From the NCBI RefSeq assembly GCF_023716485.1, contig NZ_CP092418.1, positions 3,814,501-3,878,500 on the forward strand: 64,000 nucleotides of DNA, given 5' to 3'. The first letter of the stretch is position 1. Every line of letters starts with the position of its first letter. This document shows positions 18,263 to 27,586 of this stretch, in pieces. Both the position numbers and the translations under genes were made by a program. Source of the stretch: Microbulbifer variabilis (GTDB lineage: Bacteria; Pseudomonadota; Gammaproteobacteria; Pseudomonadales; Cellvibrionaceae). The notes beneath the pieces are model-generated. The model did not search any database, was not told the DNA's origin, and saw only the letters and a program-made list of their open reading frames with translations.

Positions 18263-18975
18263 TACTCTAAATTCCCTCTGCGAAACGGCAGAGCTTCGCC
18301 TAAAACGATTTCATCGGCGCTCATCCGCGCACGGTAAGCGAGCACCTGCACACCGGCTGAGATAGCACTGTCGAGAGCTTTAGCATAAGCCGGGTCGATT
18401 TCTCGCGCTGCCTCTACGCTATCTATGCTACTGTGCTGTACACAGTAAAAAAGCACTGCACGCACACCACTCTCAGCCAATTTCTGTAACTCACGCAGGT
18501 GCTTAGCACCGCGAGCACTCACCGCATCGGGAAAATAACCCCGCGCACCATCCGCCAGGGTGACATTCTTAACCTCCACATAGCAGTCGCCAGCATCGCC
18601 AGACAACAGAAAATCGATGCGGCTGTTTTCTTCGCCATAACGCACTTCCCGACGCAGGGATTCATACCCTTGCAACTCACTAACCACACCGGAATTTATT
18701 GCCTCTTCCACCAGGGCATTCGCGCGCCCAGTATTAACGCCGGCCAGAGATCCATCCGGTGTTGTACAAATTTCCAGCGTGTGGCGGTACTTGCGCTTGG
18801 GATTGCCCGAGTCCGAATACCAACAGGCGCCGCCTTCGATCCAGCAATTTTTCATAGAACCGGTATTTGGGCAGTGGATGGTAAATTTCTCGCCATCAGC
18901 CGTCTCCACATCAGCGAGGAAACGTTTATAGCGGCGCAACAGGGTGGCCTTTTGTAACTCAGGGGAAAACTTCAC
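18262..18975 (-). CDS. sfsA: SfsA family DNA/RNA nuclease-like protein
   Basis: 237 residues, the usual SfsA length. Recognisable segments: HCPNTGSMKNCW, NTGRANALVEEAI, and the nuclease-like motif RIDFLLSGDAGDCYVEVKNV followed by FPDAVSARGAKHL. The Asp and Glu-x-Lys pattern resembles a PD-(D/E)xK site. E. coli SfsA was named for sugar-fermentation stimulation; its biochemical role is poorly defined. In pseudomonads it lies next to dksA, as here (divergent). Confidence 0.95.
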   Translation of the reverse strand: MKFSPELQKATLLRRYKRFLADVETADGEKFTIHCPNTGSMKNCWIEGGACWYSDSGNPKRKYRHTLEICTTPDGSLAGVNTGRANALVEEAINSGVVSELQGYESLRREVRYGEENSRIDFLLSGDAGDCYVEVKNVTLADGARGYFPDAVSARGAKHLRELQKLAESGVRAVLFYCVQHSSIDSVEAAREIDPAYAKALDSAISAGVQVLAYRARMSADEIVLGEALPFRRGNLE

Positions 18976-19229
18976 TGGCTGGCACTCTTGTACATTTCAG
19001 CGCCACAAAATAGCAGACAACTATTTGTGGCGCGAATCGCGCAGATTTGATAGCTTCCTCGCTCTCGGTCGCCGGGGTACCGGCAATCGGGGCAAGGATT
19101 AGCCTGCCACCGAAACTGATTTGATAGGTGAAAAAAGCATCACCCAAAAAGATTCCGGTCTAGGCTAGATTGAATTTGGTGGTATCGCCCCCATTATCGG
19201 GGGCCCGTAAAGAAAGAGAGGCAACGACT

Positions 19230-19667
19230 ATGCCCAAAACTGCTGCGAGCACCGATTCTCTGCACGGCTTTGAGCCCTACAAGGAGACTAAGGGCGAAGA
19301 GTACATGAATGAGAAGCAGCAGGAGCATTTCCGCAACTTGCTGTTGGCCTGGAAGGCCGAACTGATGGCGGAAGTGGACCGCACCGTTTCCCACATGAAA
19401 GACGAGGCTGCAAACTTTCCCGATCCCGCTGATCGTGCGAGCCAGGAAGAGGAGTTCAGCCTTGAACTTCGCACCCGCGATCGCGAGCGCAAGCTGATTA
19501 AGAAAATCGACGCCACCCTGGAGCTGATCGACCAGGATGATTACGGTTTCTGTGAAGCTTGTGGGGTCGATATTGGTATCCGCCGTCTTGAAGCGCGCCC
19601 CACCGCAACCCTGTGTGTGGACTGCAAAACCCTGGCGGAAATCAAAGAAAAACAGCTTTCCGGCTGA
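19230..19667 (+). CDS. dksA: RNA polymerase-binding transcription factor DksA
   Basis: 145 residues. The coiled coil (about residues 30-105) carries the tip motif FPDPADRAS with Asp65 and Asp68, the pair needed for ppGpp synergy. The zinc finger uses Cys108, Cys111, Cys129 and Cys132. DksA inserts into the secondary channel of RNA polymerase and adjusts rRNA, tRNA and amino-acid promoters during the stringent response. The start ATG at 19230 has AGAGAGG 9 nt upstream; upstream frame to 19170 is unlikely. It is followed directly by gluQ, as in other gammaproteobacteria. Confidence 0.97.
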   Translation: MPKTAASTDSLHGFEPYKETKGEEYMNEKQQEHFRNLLLAWKAELMAEVDRTVSHMKDEAANFPDPADRASQEEEFSLELRTRDRERKLIKKIDATLELIDQDDYGFCEACGVDIGIRRLEARPTATLCVDCKTLAEIKEKQLSG

Positions 19668-19745
19668 TTTTTCCCCATCGTATTGCGGCGATCACCCTTG
19701 ATCGCCCGGCTCGACAGGGCGGTCGACGGGACCGCCCCTATCACT

Positions 19746-20618
19746 TTGAATAGTAAAACGCCCTATTTCGGTCGCTTCGCGCCTTCGCCGAGCGGTCCTC
19801 TGCATTTCGGCTCGCTAGTGTGCGCACTCGGCAGCTATCTGGACGCCCTTGCGCATGGCGGGCACTGGCTCGTGCGCATGGAAGATCTCGACCCCCCGCG
19901 CGAGGAGCCCGGCGCAGCCACTCGAATACTGAAATCCCTGGAATCCCATGGGCTGCACTGGCACGGCCCCGTGGTGTGGCAAAGTAAGCGCCACGCCCAG
20001 TACGAGGCAGTTCTGTCACAGTTACGCCAACGCGGACTCCTATATCCATGTCATTGCTCACGCAGCCAGATCCGTCAAAATGGTGGGCACGACAATCAAG
20101 CCTGCCGGATAAAAGACGAGGGCACAGGTGCCTGCGCCCTGCGCCTGTCCTGTGCCGGAGGTGAGGAGCACTTCGAAGATATCTGGCGCGGGCCCCAATC
20201 CCAGCCAGTGCGCGAAGACACCATTCTCAAGCGCCGCGATGGCCTCTACGCCTATCAGCTGGCGGTAGTGGTCGATGATATTGCCCAGGGCATTACTCAT
20301 ATCGTGCGCGGAACGGACCTGCTCGACACCACCGCTGCACAAATTCGTCTGTTTCACCTACTCGATAACAGAGCACCGATCTTCGGCCACCTGCCGCTGG
20401 TCATGGGACCGGGGGGGGCGCAAAAACTCAGCAAACAAAACCACGCACCGGCTATCGACGACAACCGAGCCGCCAGCAATCTCTGCACCGCACTGGATTT
20501 TCTCGGCTTTCATGTCGCGGATGGGCTGGAGGGCGAGGCGCCAGAACATATTCTCAAGTGGGCTGCTGCACGCTGGCAGCGTCATCAGATCGATAAACGC
20601 GACCGACAATTGCACTGA
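19746..20618 (+). CDS. gluQ: Glutamyl-Q tRNA(Asp) synthetase
   Basis: About 290 residues: a truncated GluRS paralogue that attaches glutamate to queuosine at position 34 of tRNA(Asp). The HIGH-like motif is GRFAPSPSGPLHFGSL and the KMSKS-like motif is QKLSKQN; zinc-type cysteines are in CHCSRSQIR and QACRIK. TTG at 19746 is preferred because it places 8 residues before GRFAPSP, as in E. coli GluQ; the frame is open back to TTG at 19683 but without a ribosome binding site. It directly follows dksA and precedes the cbr genes. Confidence 0.93.
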   Translation: MNSKTPYFGRFAPSPSGPLHFGSLVCALGSYLDALAHGGHWLVRMEDLDPPREEPGAATRILKSLESHGLHWHGPVVWQSKRHAQYEAVLSQLRQRGLLYPCHCSRSQIRQNGGHDNQACRIKDEGTGACALRLSCAGGEEHFEDIWRGPQSQPVREDTILKRRDGLYAYQLAVVVDDIAQGITHIVRGTDLLDTTAAQIRLFHLLDNRAPIFGHLPLVMGPGGAQKLSKQNHAPAIDDNRAASNLCTALDFLGFHVADGLEGEAPEHILKWAAARWQRHQIDKRDRQLH

Positions 20619-20704
20619 TCGTTGGAGGCAATTAACATTTTTGCGCCAGCCGACAGGCTCGCCATTTAACTTTTCACCCTCCACGCGGATTTACATAACA
20701 ACCT

Positions 20705-20881
20705 ATGAGCAACCGCACCCTGCTAATCCTGCTCGTGCTGGTGGGCTATGTGTTCTCCCCCACCATATTTACCTGGATGATCAACCCCGTTGGCGCCTGG
20801 TACCGGCCCTTTATCCTCTGGTTCGTTTTGATCCTGCTGGCGATTTTTATCCAGTGGAGGCGCAACTCGAATGAGCTTTGA
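20705..20881 (+). CDS. cbrX: Small membrane protein overlapping cbrA (CbrX-like)
   Basis: A 58-residue frame from ATG 20705 to TGA 20881, overlapping the start of cbrA by 11 nt. It has two hydrophobic helices: LLILLVLVGYVFSPTIF and FILWFVLILLAIFIQW, with a short WYRP turn between and a basic WRR before the end. In Pseudomonas a small frame called cbrX sits in the same place and is translationally coupled to cbrA (recalled, not checked). The overlapping stop/start here implies the same coupling. The family has no established biochemical role; it could assist the CbrA transporter domain. Confidence 0.85.
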   Translation: MSNRTLLILLVLVGYVFSPTIFTWMINPVGAWYRPFILWFVLILLAIFIQWRRNSNEL

Positions 20882-23831
20882 GATCGCCCATATTGCCCTG
20901 ATCGGGGTTGCCTACATCGCTACCTTGTTCTTTGTCGCTTTCGCCACTTCCAAGGGCTGGCTGCCCGCACGCTGGGTGCGCCATCCACTGGTGTACGTAC
21001 TCTCGCTGGGGGTCTCTCTATCTGCCTGGACGTTCTATGGCATTGTCGACCTCGCCTGGCAATACGGCTACGGGGTGCTTGCCTACTACCTGGGCACCGG
21101 TGCCATGTTCTTATTTGCGCCTGTGGCACTGGAGCCCCTCGCGCGCCTGGCCCAACGCTACCAGCTCTACTCCCCCGCAGATCTACTGGTTTTCCGCTAC
21201 CACAGCCGCCAGGTGGGCACCCTGGCCACCCTGTTTATGCTATTGGCGCTGCTACCACTGGTCGCCCTACAGATCCAGGCGGTATCGGAAACCTTGGCAC
21301 TGCTGTCACGAGACAGCGTCGCCGCCCTCGGCCTGCCCGACAGTGGTGTTTCCAGTAAAAACCTAATCGCCTTTTTCTACTGTGTGCTGTTGGCAGTCTT
21401 CACCAGTATGTACGGCGCCACCCGTGAGCGCGGTGAGGGCCTCGCCAGTGCCATGGCGCTGGAATCCCTGGTTAAACTGGTGGCACTGACCGCGGTCGGT
21501 GGTTATGCCGTTTACGGTGTGTTCGGCGGTTTCTCAGGGCTCGACCAGTGGCTGCTGGAAAACAATGATATGCAGCAGCTGCTCTACACCCCCATTGAAC
21601 AGGGCTCCTCGCATACACTGCTGTTAGTCTTTATCGCTACCGCCGTGGCCATGCCACATATCTTTTACCTCAGCATCGCCGAGCGCCCCACCGGCCAGGC
21701 CCTGCGCACCGCCAGCTGGGGTTTTCCGCTTTTCCTGTTGCTAATGGCGCTGCCGATCTTTCCGATTATGTGGGCGGGCTTCGCCCTGGATGTGACTGAA
21801 CCGGTACAGTACTTCTCGCTGGCGGTGCCGCGTGCCAGTGGCTCAGCGTTGCTCACAACACTGGCCTTTATCGGCGGGCTCTCCGCCGCTACCGGCGCAC
21901 TGATTATGATCACCCTGGCATTATCTACCATGGTCATGAATCACTGGCTGCTACCGGGCACCCGCTGGGACTCCGAAGACAATATGTACCGCCAGTTGGT
22001 GTGGCTGCGCCGCGCTTTAATCGCTGCATTGTTTATCGCGGGTTTTGCCTTTTATCTGCTGCTGGACAATCGCCTTTCCCTGTCGGATTTAGCCCTGCTG
22101 GCCTTTATCGGTTCCCTGCAGTTTCTACCGGGTATCTTCGCCGTTATTCACTGGCCGCGAGGCAATCGACGTGGCCTGATTGGCGGACTTCTGGCGGGGA
22201 TGTTGATCTGGGGTTGCGGCCTGTTGCTGCCATCGGTGTTCGAACTAACCGGTATCACCCTACCGGGTACTTCTCTGCAGATACCCCTGGGCATGTCCAT
22301 CTGGACCCAGGTCACTACCCTGTCTCTCGGTGTCAATATAATCCTATTCGTCAGCCTCTCACTGTTCACTTCAACGAGCAGCCTGGAGCAATACGCCGCC
22401 GACCTATGCAGTGACGACACCATCGCCCAGGCTCTGCGCCTGGGGCTCGATGTACAGTCCGCAGCGGACTTTCGCCTGCGCCTGGCGGAGAGCCTAGGGG
22501 CGGCCACCGCCAACACCGAAGTGAAGCGCGCCCTCAATCAGCTCAACCTGCCCGATAACGAGCGCCGCCCCTATGCCCTGCGCCAGCTTCGCAATCGCAT
22601 TGAATCCAACCTGTCCGGGCTGCTCGGACGGGTACTGGCCGGCCAGATTATCGATCGCCACTTTCCCTTTCAGAACAGCGATCAGCCGGCCAACAAGGAT
22701 ATCCACCTGATCGAGACACGCCTGGGGCGTTACAAGCACCAGCTGACCGGGCTGGCGGCAGAGCTGAACAATTTGCGGCTGTACCACCGGCAAATGCTGG
22801 AGGAGCTTCCCATGGCCGCCTGCTCTCTGGGGCGCGACGGCGAGATACTGTTGTGGAATTACGCCATGCAGGATCTCACCGGGATTGCCGCCGTTGAGGT
22901 AATTGGCTCCAAGCTGGAATATCTGGCCGAACCCTGGCGCAGTCTGCTAGCGGAGTTTGCCGAATCCAGCGATGCCAGCCGCTTCAAGCAGCAAGTCAGT
23001 CTCGGCGGCAATAGCCACTGGCTCAACCTGCACAAAACCCGGCAGAAACGCAGCCGCAGCGGGCGGGCCCGCAACCAGCGTGGCGATGGGCAGATGTTAC
23101 TGCTTGAGGACATCACCGAGACCCAGATTCTGGAGCAGGAGCTGATTCACAGCGAACGCCTGGCCTCGGTGGGACGCCTCGCCGCCGGTGTCGCCCACGA
23201 GGTGGGCAACCCAGTGACCGGTATCGCCTGCCTGGCACAGAACCTCCAGTTCGATTGCGACAATCCGGAAGTGCTGGAAACTGCCGACCAAATCCTCAGC
23301 CAGACCCAGCGCATCAGCCGCATCGTACACTCACTGGTGAATTTTTCTCACAGTGGCAGCCAAGAGAGCGAGCGGGCTCCGGTAGACCTCTACGCCTGTG
23401 TGCAGGAAGCGGTGCACCTGCTATCCCTGCAACGGGATAAAACCGAGGTGCGCTTCGAAAATGCAGTCCCAGCAGATCTGATCGCCCCCGGGGATAACCA
23501 GCGTCTGATCCAGGTATTTATCAACCTGCTCAGCAATGCCCGCGACGCCAGCCCGGATGGCGGTCTCATCCGCATTGAAGGTCGAGAAGCCAAGGGTTGT
23601 GCCTGTGTGTCAGTCACCGACGACGGCCCCGGTATCTCTGCCCAACACCGCGAGCGTATTCTGGAACCCTTCTTCACGACCAAGGAACCCGGAGAAGGTA
23701 CAGGCCTGGGCTTGGCCATGGTGTACAGCATTGTTGAAGAGCACGGAGGGCAGCTAGAGCTGGAGAGCCCGGCCAATCCGGAGACCGGCCGCGGCGCCAG
23801 ATTTACTGTACAGCTGCCCTTGGCAGGCTAA
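20871..23831 (+). CDS. cbrA: Sensor histidine kinase CbrA with SLC5 transporter domain
   Basis: 986 residues, close to Pseudomonas CbrA (about 983). Residues 1-480 are a sodium/solute symporter (SLC5) domain with about 13 membrane helices. A linker is followed by a PAS domain (about 635-740), HisKA with phospho-acceptor His776 in AAGVAHEVGNPV, and an HATPase domain with N box FINLLSNARDAS, G1 DDGPGI and G2 GEGTGLGLAM. With CbrB it governs carbon/nitrogen source use and, in Pseudomonas, switches on crcZ to relieve catabolite repression; histidine transport by the SLC5 part is reported there. Its start overlaps cbrX and it is followed by cbrB after 127 bp. Confidence 0.95.
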   Translation: MSFEIAHIALIGVAYIATLFFVAFATSKGWLPARWVRHPLVYVLSLGVSLSAWTFYGIVDLAWQYGYGVLAYYLGTGAMFLFAPVALEPLARLAQRYQLYSPADLLVFRYHSRQVGTLATLFMLLALLPLVALQIQAVSETLALLSRDSVAALGLPDSGVSSKNLIAFFYCVLLAVFTSMYGATRERGEGLASAMALESLVKLVALTAVGGYAVYGVFGGFSGLDQWLLENNDMQQLLYTPIEQGSSHTLLLVFIATAVAMPHIFYLSIAERPTGQALRTASWGFPLFLLLMALPIFPIMWAGFALDVTEPVQYFSLAVPRASGSALLTTLAFIGGLSAATGALIMITLALSTMVMNHWLLPGTRWDSEDNMYRQLVWLRRALIAALFIAGFAFYLLLDNRLSLSDLALLAFIGSLQFLPGIFAVIHWPRGNRRGLIGGLLAGMLIWGCGLLLPSVFELTGITLPGTSLQIPLGMSIWTQVTTLSLGVNIILFVSLSLFTSTSSLEQYAADLCSDDTIAQALRLGLDVQSAADFRLRLAESLGAATANTEVKRALNQLNLPDNERRPYALRQLRNRIESNLSGLLGRVLAGQIIDRHFPFQNSDQPANKDIHLIETRLGRYKHQLTGLAAELNNLRLYHRQMLEELPMAACSLGRDGEILLWNYAMQDLTGIAAVEVIGSKLEYLAEPWRSLLAEFAESSDASRFKQQVSLGGNSHWLNLHKTRQKRSRSGRARNQRGDGQMLLLEDITETQILEQELIHSERLASVGRLAAGVAHEVGNPVTGIACLAQNLQFDCDNPEVLETADQILSQTQRISRIVHSLVNFSHSGSQESERAPVDLYACVQEAVHLLSLQRDKTEVRFENAVPADLIAPGDNQRLIQVFINLLSNARDASPDGGLIRIEGREAKGCACVSVTDDGPGISAQHRERILEPFFTTKEPGEGTGLGLAMVYSIVEEHGGQLELESPANPETGRGARFTVQLPLAG

Positions 23832-23958
23832 GACTCCAGCCGGCAAACCGGCCAGGAACTGGGCAAAAATAACCCGGTTATCCGTTTTTGAGTTGCATCG
23901 AAACGGCGGCCGGGTAAAACTAGGCGTTTATTGAGCATTTTGTAACCAGGCGTAACAT

Positions 23959-25350
23959 ATGAGCCACATCCTGATCGTCGAAGATGAAGCCATTATTCGA
24001 ACGGCGCTGCGCAAACTGTTAGAGCGGCACCGATATAAGGTCAGTGAGGCGGGCTCAGTTAGGGAGGCCCTTAGTAAGCACCGGGTCAATGAAGTGGACC
24101 TGGTTATCTCAGACCTGCGCCTACCCGGTGCACCGGGCACCGACTTGCTCAAGCATGCCGGTGAAGTACCGGTATTGATCATGACCAGTTACGCCAGCCT
24201 GCGCTCCGCTGTGGACTCCATGCGCATGGGCGCCGCGGACTATATCGCCAAGCCATTCGACCACGACGAGATGCTCGCCACCGTGCGCCGCGTCATCGGC
24301 AAGGCCGAACAAAGTCGCGCCCAAGCGCCTTTGGATAAAAGTAACCCAGGCACTATCGCCGGAATGATCGGCGACAGCATGGCTATGCGCGAACTCTATA
24401 GGCGCATTCACAAAGTGGCACCCACAGACGCCACCGTACTGGTGCATGGAGAAACCGGCACCGGTAAAGAGCTGGTGGCCAAAGCTATCCATGAAGAGAG
24501 CCGCCGCGCTGGCAAGCCGTTGATCTCGGTCAACTGTGCCGCCATTCCCGAGACATTGATCGAATCGGAGCTGTTTGGTTACGAAAAGGGCGCTTTTACC
24601 GGCGCCCAGAGTGCCCGCGAGGGATTGGTTGCCGCCGCTGATGGCGGCACCCTGTTTCTCGATGAAATCGGTGAACTCCCGCTAGAGGCTCAAGCACGGC
24701 TATTGCGAGTGATACAAGAGGGTGAGGTGCGCCCAATTGGCTCTATCGAGTCGCACAAAGTGGATGTGCGCCTGGTTACCGCCACCCACCGTAACCTGCG
24801 TCAACTTGCCGCTGAACGCAAGTTCCGCGAAGACCTCTACTACCGCATCAACGTGGTGCAGATGACTCTGGCACCGCTGCGCGAGCGCGGCCGCGATGTC
24901 CTTGCACTGGCAGAGCACCTTCTCGAAAAGTTCTGCACCAAAATTGAGCGCCCACTGCTGCGCCTCTCTCCCGAGGCAGTTCAGGCAGTCACCACGTACA
25001 CTTGGCCTGGTAACGTTCGTGAGCTGGAGAACGCCATACAACGCGCGGTCATCCTCACCGACCGTGACAGCCGGGAAATCGACCACAAAACCCTAGATAT
25101 AGACTTGGACCTGGTCCCCGTGGAGGAGGCCATCGGCGAGCCTCGTCCGCGCAGCCTGCATACCGATCCTCGCGAGGATCTCTCGCTGGAGGACTACTTC
25201 GCTCGCTTCGTAATCGAGCACCAGGACACCATGAGCGAGACCGAGCTGGCGAAAAAGCTGGGGGTCAGCCGCAAGTGCCTGTGGGAGCGTCGCCAAAAAC
25301 TGGGCATTCCCCGCAAGAAAACCCGCCGCAGCGCGGTTGCCGAAGCCTGA
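23959..25350 (+). CDS. cbrB: Sigma-54-dependent response regulator CbrB
   Basis: 463 residues. The receiver domain (1-120) has acidic pocket Glu8-Asp9 and phospho-acceptor Asp52 in ISDLRLPG. The AAA+ domain (about 135-365) has Walker A GETGTGKE and the sigma-54 contact loop GAFTGA. The C-terminus is a Fis-type helix-turn-helix ([20 protein letters not shown]). It is expected to activate sigma-54 promoters after phosphorylation by CbrA. Directly downstream lie matching inverted repeats and a sigma-54 promoter for an A-rich transcript, just as CbrB activates crcZ downstream of its own gene in Pseudomonas. Confidence 0.96.
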   Translation: MSHILIVEDEAIIRTALRKLLERHRYKVSEAGSVREALSKHRVNEVDLVISDLRLPGAPGTDLLKHAGEVPVLIMTSYASLRSAVDSMRMGAADYIAKPFDHDEMLATVRRVIGKAEQSRAQAPLDKSNPGTIAGMIGDSMAMRELYRRIHKVAPTDATVLVHGETGTGKELVAKAIHEESRRAGKPLISVNCAAIPETLIESELFGYEKGAFTGAQSAREGLVAAADGGTLFLDEIGELPLEAQARLLRVIQEGEVRPIGSIESHKVDVRLVTATHRNLRQLAAERKFREDLYYRINVVQMTLAPLRERGRDVLALAEHLLEKFCTKIERPLLRLSPEAVQAVTTYTWPGNVRELENAIQRAVILTDRDSREIDHKTLDIDLDLVPVEEAIGEPRPRSLHTDPREDLSLEDYFARFVIEHQDTMSETELAKKLGVSRKCLWERRQKLGIPRKKTRRSAVAEA

Positions 25351-25466
25351 TCAACTTTCTTGGGGGCTGAGCCCCCTCCCTCACCTACGCCACTCTTCCT
25401 CAACAAGTAGCCCCTTAAACTACTCTTCAACAGGCTTTAGCCGCGTCCATGACCGCTGTCCCACTT

Positions 25467-25540
25467 TGTTACATCACTGGTAACAGAGGGAAGTGTTACC
25501 CAAGACCTACCTCAAGTAACAGTTGCCGCACCTTACGTAA
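25467..25540. promoter_or_regulatory. Candidate CbrB upstream activating sites
   Basis: Two inverted repeats of the same half-sites: TGTTAC (25467-25472) with GTAACA (25480-25485), spacer 7; and TGTTAC (25494-25499) with GTAACA (25516-25521), spacer 16. A third partial palindrome TTACGTAA is at 25533-25540. They lie about 80-150 bp upstream of the sigma-54 promoter, the usual enhancer distance. TGTTAC/GTAACA-type subsites are what I recall for CbrB in Pseudomonas. Binding by CbrB is inferred. Confidence 0.7.
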
Positions 25541-25616
25541 CGCAATGCCACCCAGAAAAGTTCCATCAATTTTCGTAAAGATTGTAACTTGTTGATTTAT
25601 AAGGATTTTTAAAAGT

Positions 25617-25632
25617 TGGCACACTAAATGCT
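25617..25632 (+). promoter_or_regulatory. Sigma-54 (-24/-12) promoter of the CrcZ-like RNA
   Basis: TGGCAC-N5-ATGCT matches the consensus TGGCAC-N5-TTGCW at every position but one, with the critical GG and GC exactly 10 bp apart. Expected transcription start is about 25641-25645. It is placed downstream of the inverted repeats and just before the AAN-rich tract. Confidence 0.8.
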
Positions 25633-25641
25633 TTACTCTTA

Positions 25642-25976
25642 GTACAAAAATTAAAAACGGCCAACAATAAAAATAAATGACCGTTAAAAGCCCTATAACT
25701 ACTCAAAATAAGTGGGCGAAACACAATAAAAATAATGGGGCGGCCGATAACAAAAGCAATGAGTGGCCAAAACCGCAAGAACAACAATAAACAATAACAA
25801 TAATTTCGAAAGAAGAATAAAAATAACAACAAGCGCGTTGCAAACTGACTGATTTATACCTGGGAGAGGGTGTTTGCTTGATAGCAAATTAAGAGCGCAA
25901 GGAAGCCGCTGCCTTCATACCTGTAATAATAATTCCCAAACTTTTCCCCAACTTTCCGGCACCCGCAGATTGCGGG
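25642..25976 (+). ncRNA. crcZ: CrcZ-like small RNA (Hfq/Crc-titrating)
   Basis: The gap between cbrB and pcnB holds an untranslated A-rich tract with repeated AAN triplets, the pattern bound by the distal face of Hfq and by Hfq-Crc (CA motif AANAANAA). Main runs: 25663-25677 (5 triplets), 25725-25736 (4), 25749-25760, 25777-25791 and 25793-25804 (5 and 4), 25810-25833 (8 in a row) and 25925-25933 (3). Runs are separated by non-A segments, as in Pseudomonas CrcZ. Gene order, the sigma-54 promoter and CbrB-type sites all agree with crcZ. The 3' end is uncertain: hairpin CCCGCA-GAT-TGCGGG at 25962-25976 lacks a U-tract. Start is estimated from the promoter. Both strands were checked; the minus-strand frame here is only a Phe/Leu-rich shadow of the repeats. 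Confidence 0.8.
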
Positions 25977-26233
25977 CGCATTGCTTTGCGTGTGTTAGAA
26001 TCGCGCCAGCGAGTCCTCCACACTGACAGCAGATGCCATTGCCGCCCCCTGTTTTGGACTTCGCCCCCTGGGCCCGCCCAGGTACAGAGGCCCCAGTAGT
26101 GCAACAACATGCCCCAACTCCGTTGGGGAGGAAAGTGCAGGTGTAATGCCTGTCGCCACCGGAGATGTGGCCTCAGCACCAACAGGGCATTTTCGGTCAC
26201 CAACAGATGGCAGCAGTCAAGACAGACAGCCGT
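25977..26233 (+). promoter_or_regulatory. Structured leader upstream of pcnB
   Basis: An extended -10 element (TG-T-TAGAAT, TAGAAT at 25996-26001) could start a pcnB transcript separate from the sRNA; no good -35 was found. Two hairpins follow: CCCCAA-CTCCG-TTGGGG at 26112-26128 and GCCAC-CGGAGAT-GTGGC at 26155-26171. They may be leader structure or part of a read-through transcript from the sRNA. Function unknown. Confidence 0.4.
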
Positions 26234-27586
26234 ATGCTCAATAATTTGATTAGTAGTATCAAACGCTGGCGCAAGCCGGCCAAGAAAGGCCCCAGGGTTA
26301 TCGCCCGCAACGACCACAATATCTCCCGCCGGGATATCAGCCGCGCAGCCCTAACGGTCATGAAACGCCTACAGGAAGCAGGTTACCAAGCGTACATTGT
26401 CGGGGGCGGCGTGCGGGATCTAATGCTCGGCGGCCACCCCAAAGACTTCGATGTTGCCACTGACGCTACACCAGAACAGGCTAAAGTACTGTTTCGCGGC
26501 GCACGCATTGTCGGTCGGCGCTTTCGAATCCTGCACGCGCGTATTGGCCGCGAGGTTATTGAGGTCACCACTTTTCGGGGCCACCACAGCGATGGCGAGA
26601 CGCACGAAGCAAAACAATCCGAACACGGTATGTTGCTGCGCGACAACGTCTACGGCGACCTGGAAAGCGATGCCATGCGCCGCGACTTTACAGTCAATGC
26701 TCTCTATTACACCACCGATGGCTTCGCTGTTCACGACTACACCGGGGGTGTTGAGGACATTAATAATCGCCTGATCCGCATGATCGGGGCTCCCGCTACC
26801 CGCTATAAAGAAGACCCTGTGCGGATGCTGCGTGCGGTGCGCTTCGCAGCCAAACTGGATTTTGCCATCGAACCCGCTACCGAGGCCCCGCTAAAAGAGC
26901 TGGCTCCTCTACTGCGCAATATCGCCCCCGCGCGCTTGTTTGACGAGATCCTCAAACTGCTGATGAGCGGCCAGGGCGAGCGCACTTTCGAACTATTGCG
27001 CCGCTATCATCTGTGGCAGCACCTGTTCCCAGATAATGCAGCCCAAATTGAAAAGAACCCCGCAGCACTGGAGCTAACAAAGCGCGCCCTTCGTAATACC
27101 GACCAGCGCATCCAGGCTGATATGCGCGTGACCCCCGCCTTCCTATACGCTGCCCTGTTGTGGCCGGCTGTGGACGAGGAGCAGAAAAAGCTCATCGAGA
27201 AAGGGATTCCACCGGCGCCGGCACTGGCCCAGGCGGCTCAAAAAATTACCAGTAACCAACTGGCCCACACCGCTATTCCCAAGCGCTTCTCTATCCCCAT
27301 GCGCGAGATATGGGATCTCCAGCATCGTCTGCCACAACGCGGCGGCAGTCGCGCCCAGCGCCAGCTGGAGCACCCCCGCTTCCGCGCCGCTTACGACTTC
27401 CTGCTATTGCGCGAAGAGTGTGGAGAAATTGAACCCGGTCTGGGCAACTGGTGGACCGACTTTCAGCAAGCCGATGATGAACAACGCCAGCAAATGGTAC
27501 GCAAACTCCAGCGCAGCGGCGGCAACAATCGACGTGGCCGCAATTCCCGTGGCGGACGCCGACGCAAGCCAAAGGCTGCCGAATAA
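26234..27586 (+). CDS. pcnB: Poly(A) polymerase I
   Basis: 450 residues. The nucleotidyltransferase head has VGGGVRDLMLGGHPKDFDVAT with the catalytic DFD pair, then GRRFRILHARIGREVIEVTTF, and the RNA-binding region RRDFTVNALYY and RYKEDPVRMLRAVRFAAKL. The C-terminal arginine-rich tail (NNRRGRNSRGGRRRKPK) is typical. It adds 3' poly(A) tails that promote RNA decay. ATG at 26234 is chosen since MLNNLISSIKRW resembles Pseudomonas PcnB; the frame is open to 26165. Its stop overlaps the folK start by one base (TAATG), so translation is coupled. Confidence 0.95.
   Translation: MLNNLISSIKRWRKPAKKGPRVIARNDHNISRRDISRAALTVMKRLQEAGYQAYIVGGGVRDLMLGGHPKDFDVATDATPEQAKVLFRGARIVGRRFRILHARIGREVIEVTTFRGHHSDGETHEAKQSEHGMLLRDNVYGDLESDAMRRDFTVNALYYTTDGFAVHDYTGGVEDINNRLIRMIGAPATRYKEDPVRMLRAVRFAAKLDFAIEPATEAPLKELAPLLRNIAPARLFDEILKLLMSGQGERTFELLRRYHLWQHLFPDNAAQIEKNPAALELTKRALRNTDQRIQADMRVTPAFLYAALLWPAVDEEQKKLIEKGIPPAPALAQAAQKITSNQLAHTAIPKRFSIPMREIWDLQHRLPQRGGSRAQRQLEHPRFRAAYDFLLLREECGEIEPGLGNWWTDFQQADDEQRQQMVRKLQRSGGNNRRGRNSRGGRRRKPKAAE

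Noticed and set aside
25362..25376. GGGGGC-TGA-GCCCCC hairpin after cbrB as a terminator
   Set aside because: Strong stem but no U-tract; could be Rho-linked or mRNA structure, not enough to call.
25566..25832. Phe/Leu-rich minus-strand frame of 88 codons
   Set aside because: Its Phe/Leu runs are the reverse complement of the AAN triplets of the CrcZ-like RNA.
26126..26145. GAGGAAAGT, resembling the RNase P RNA core
   Set aside because: The other conserved RNase P segments and the expected length are missing; only a short chance match next to a hairpin.
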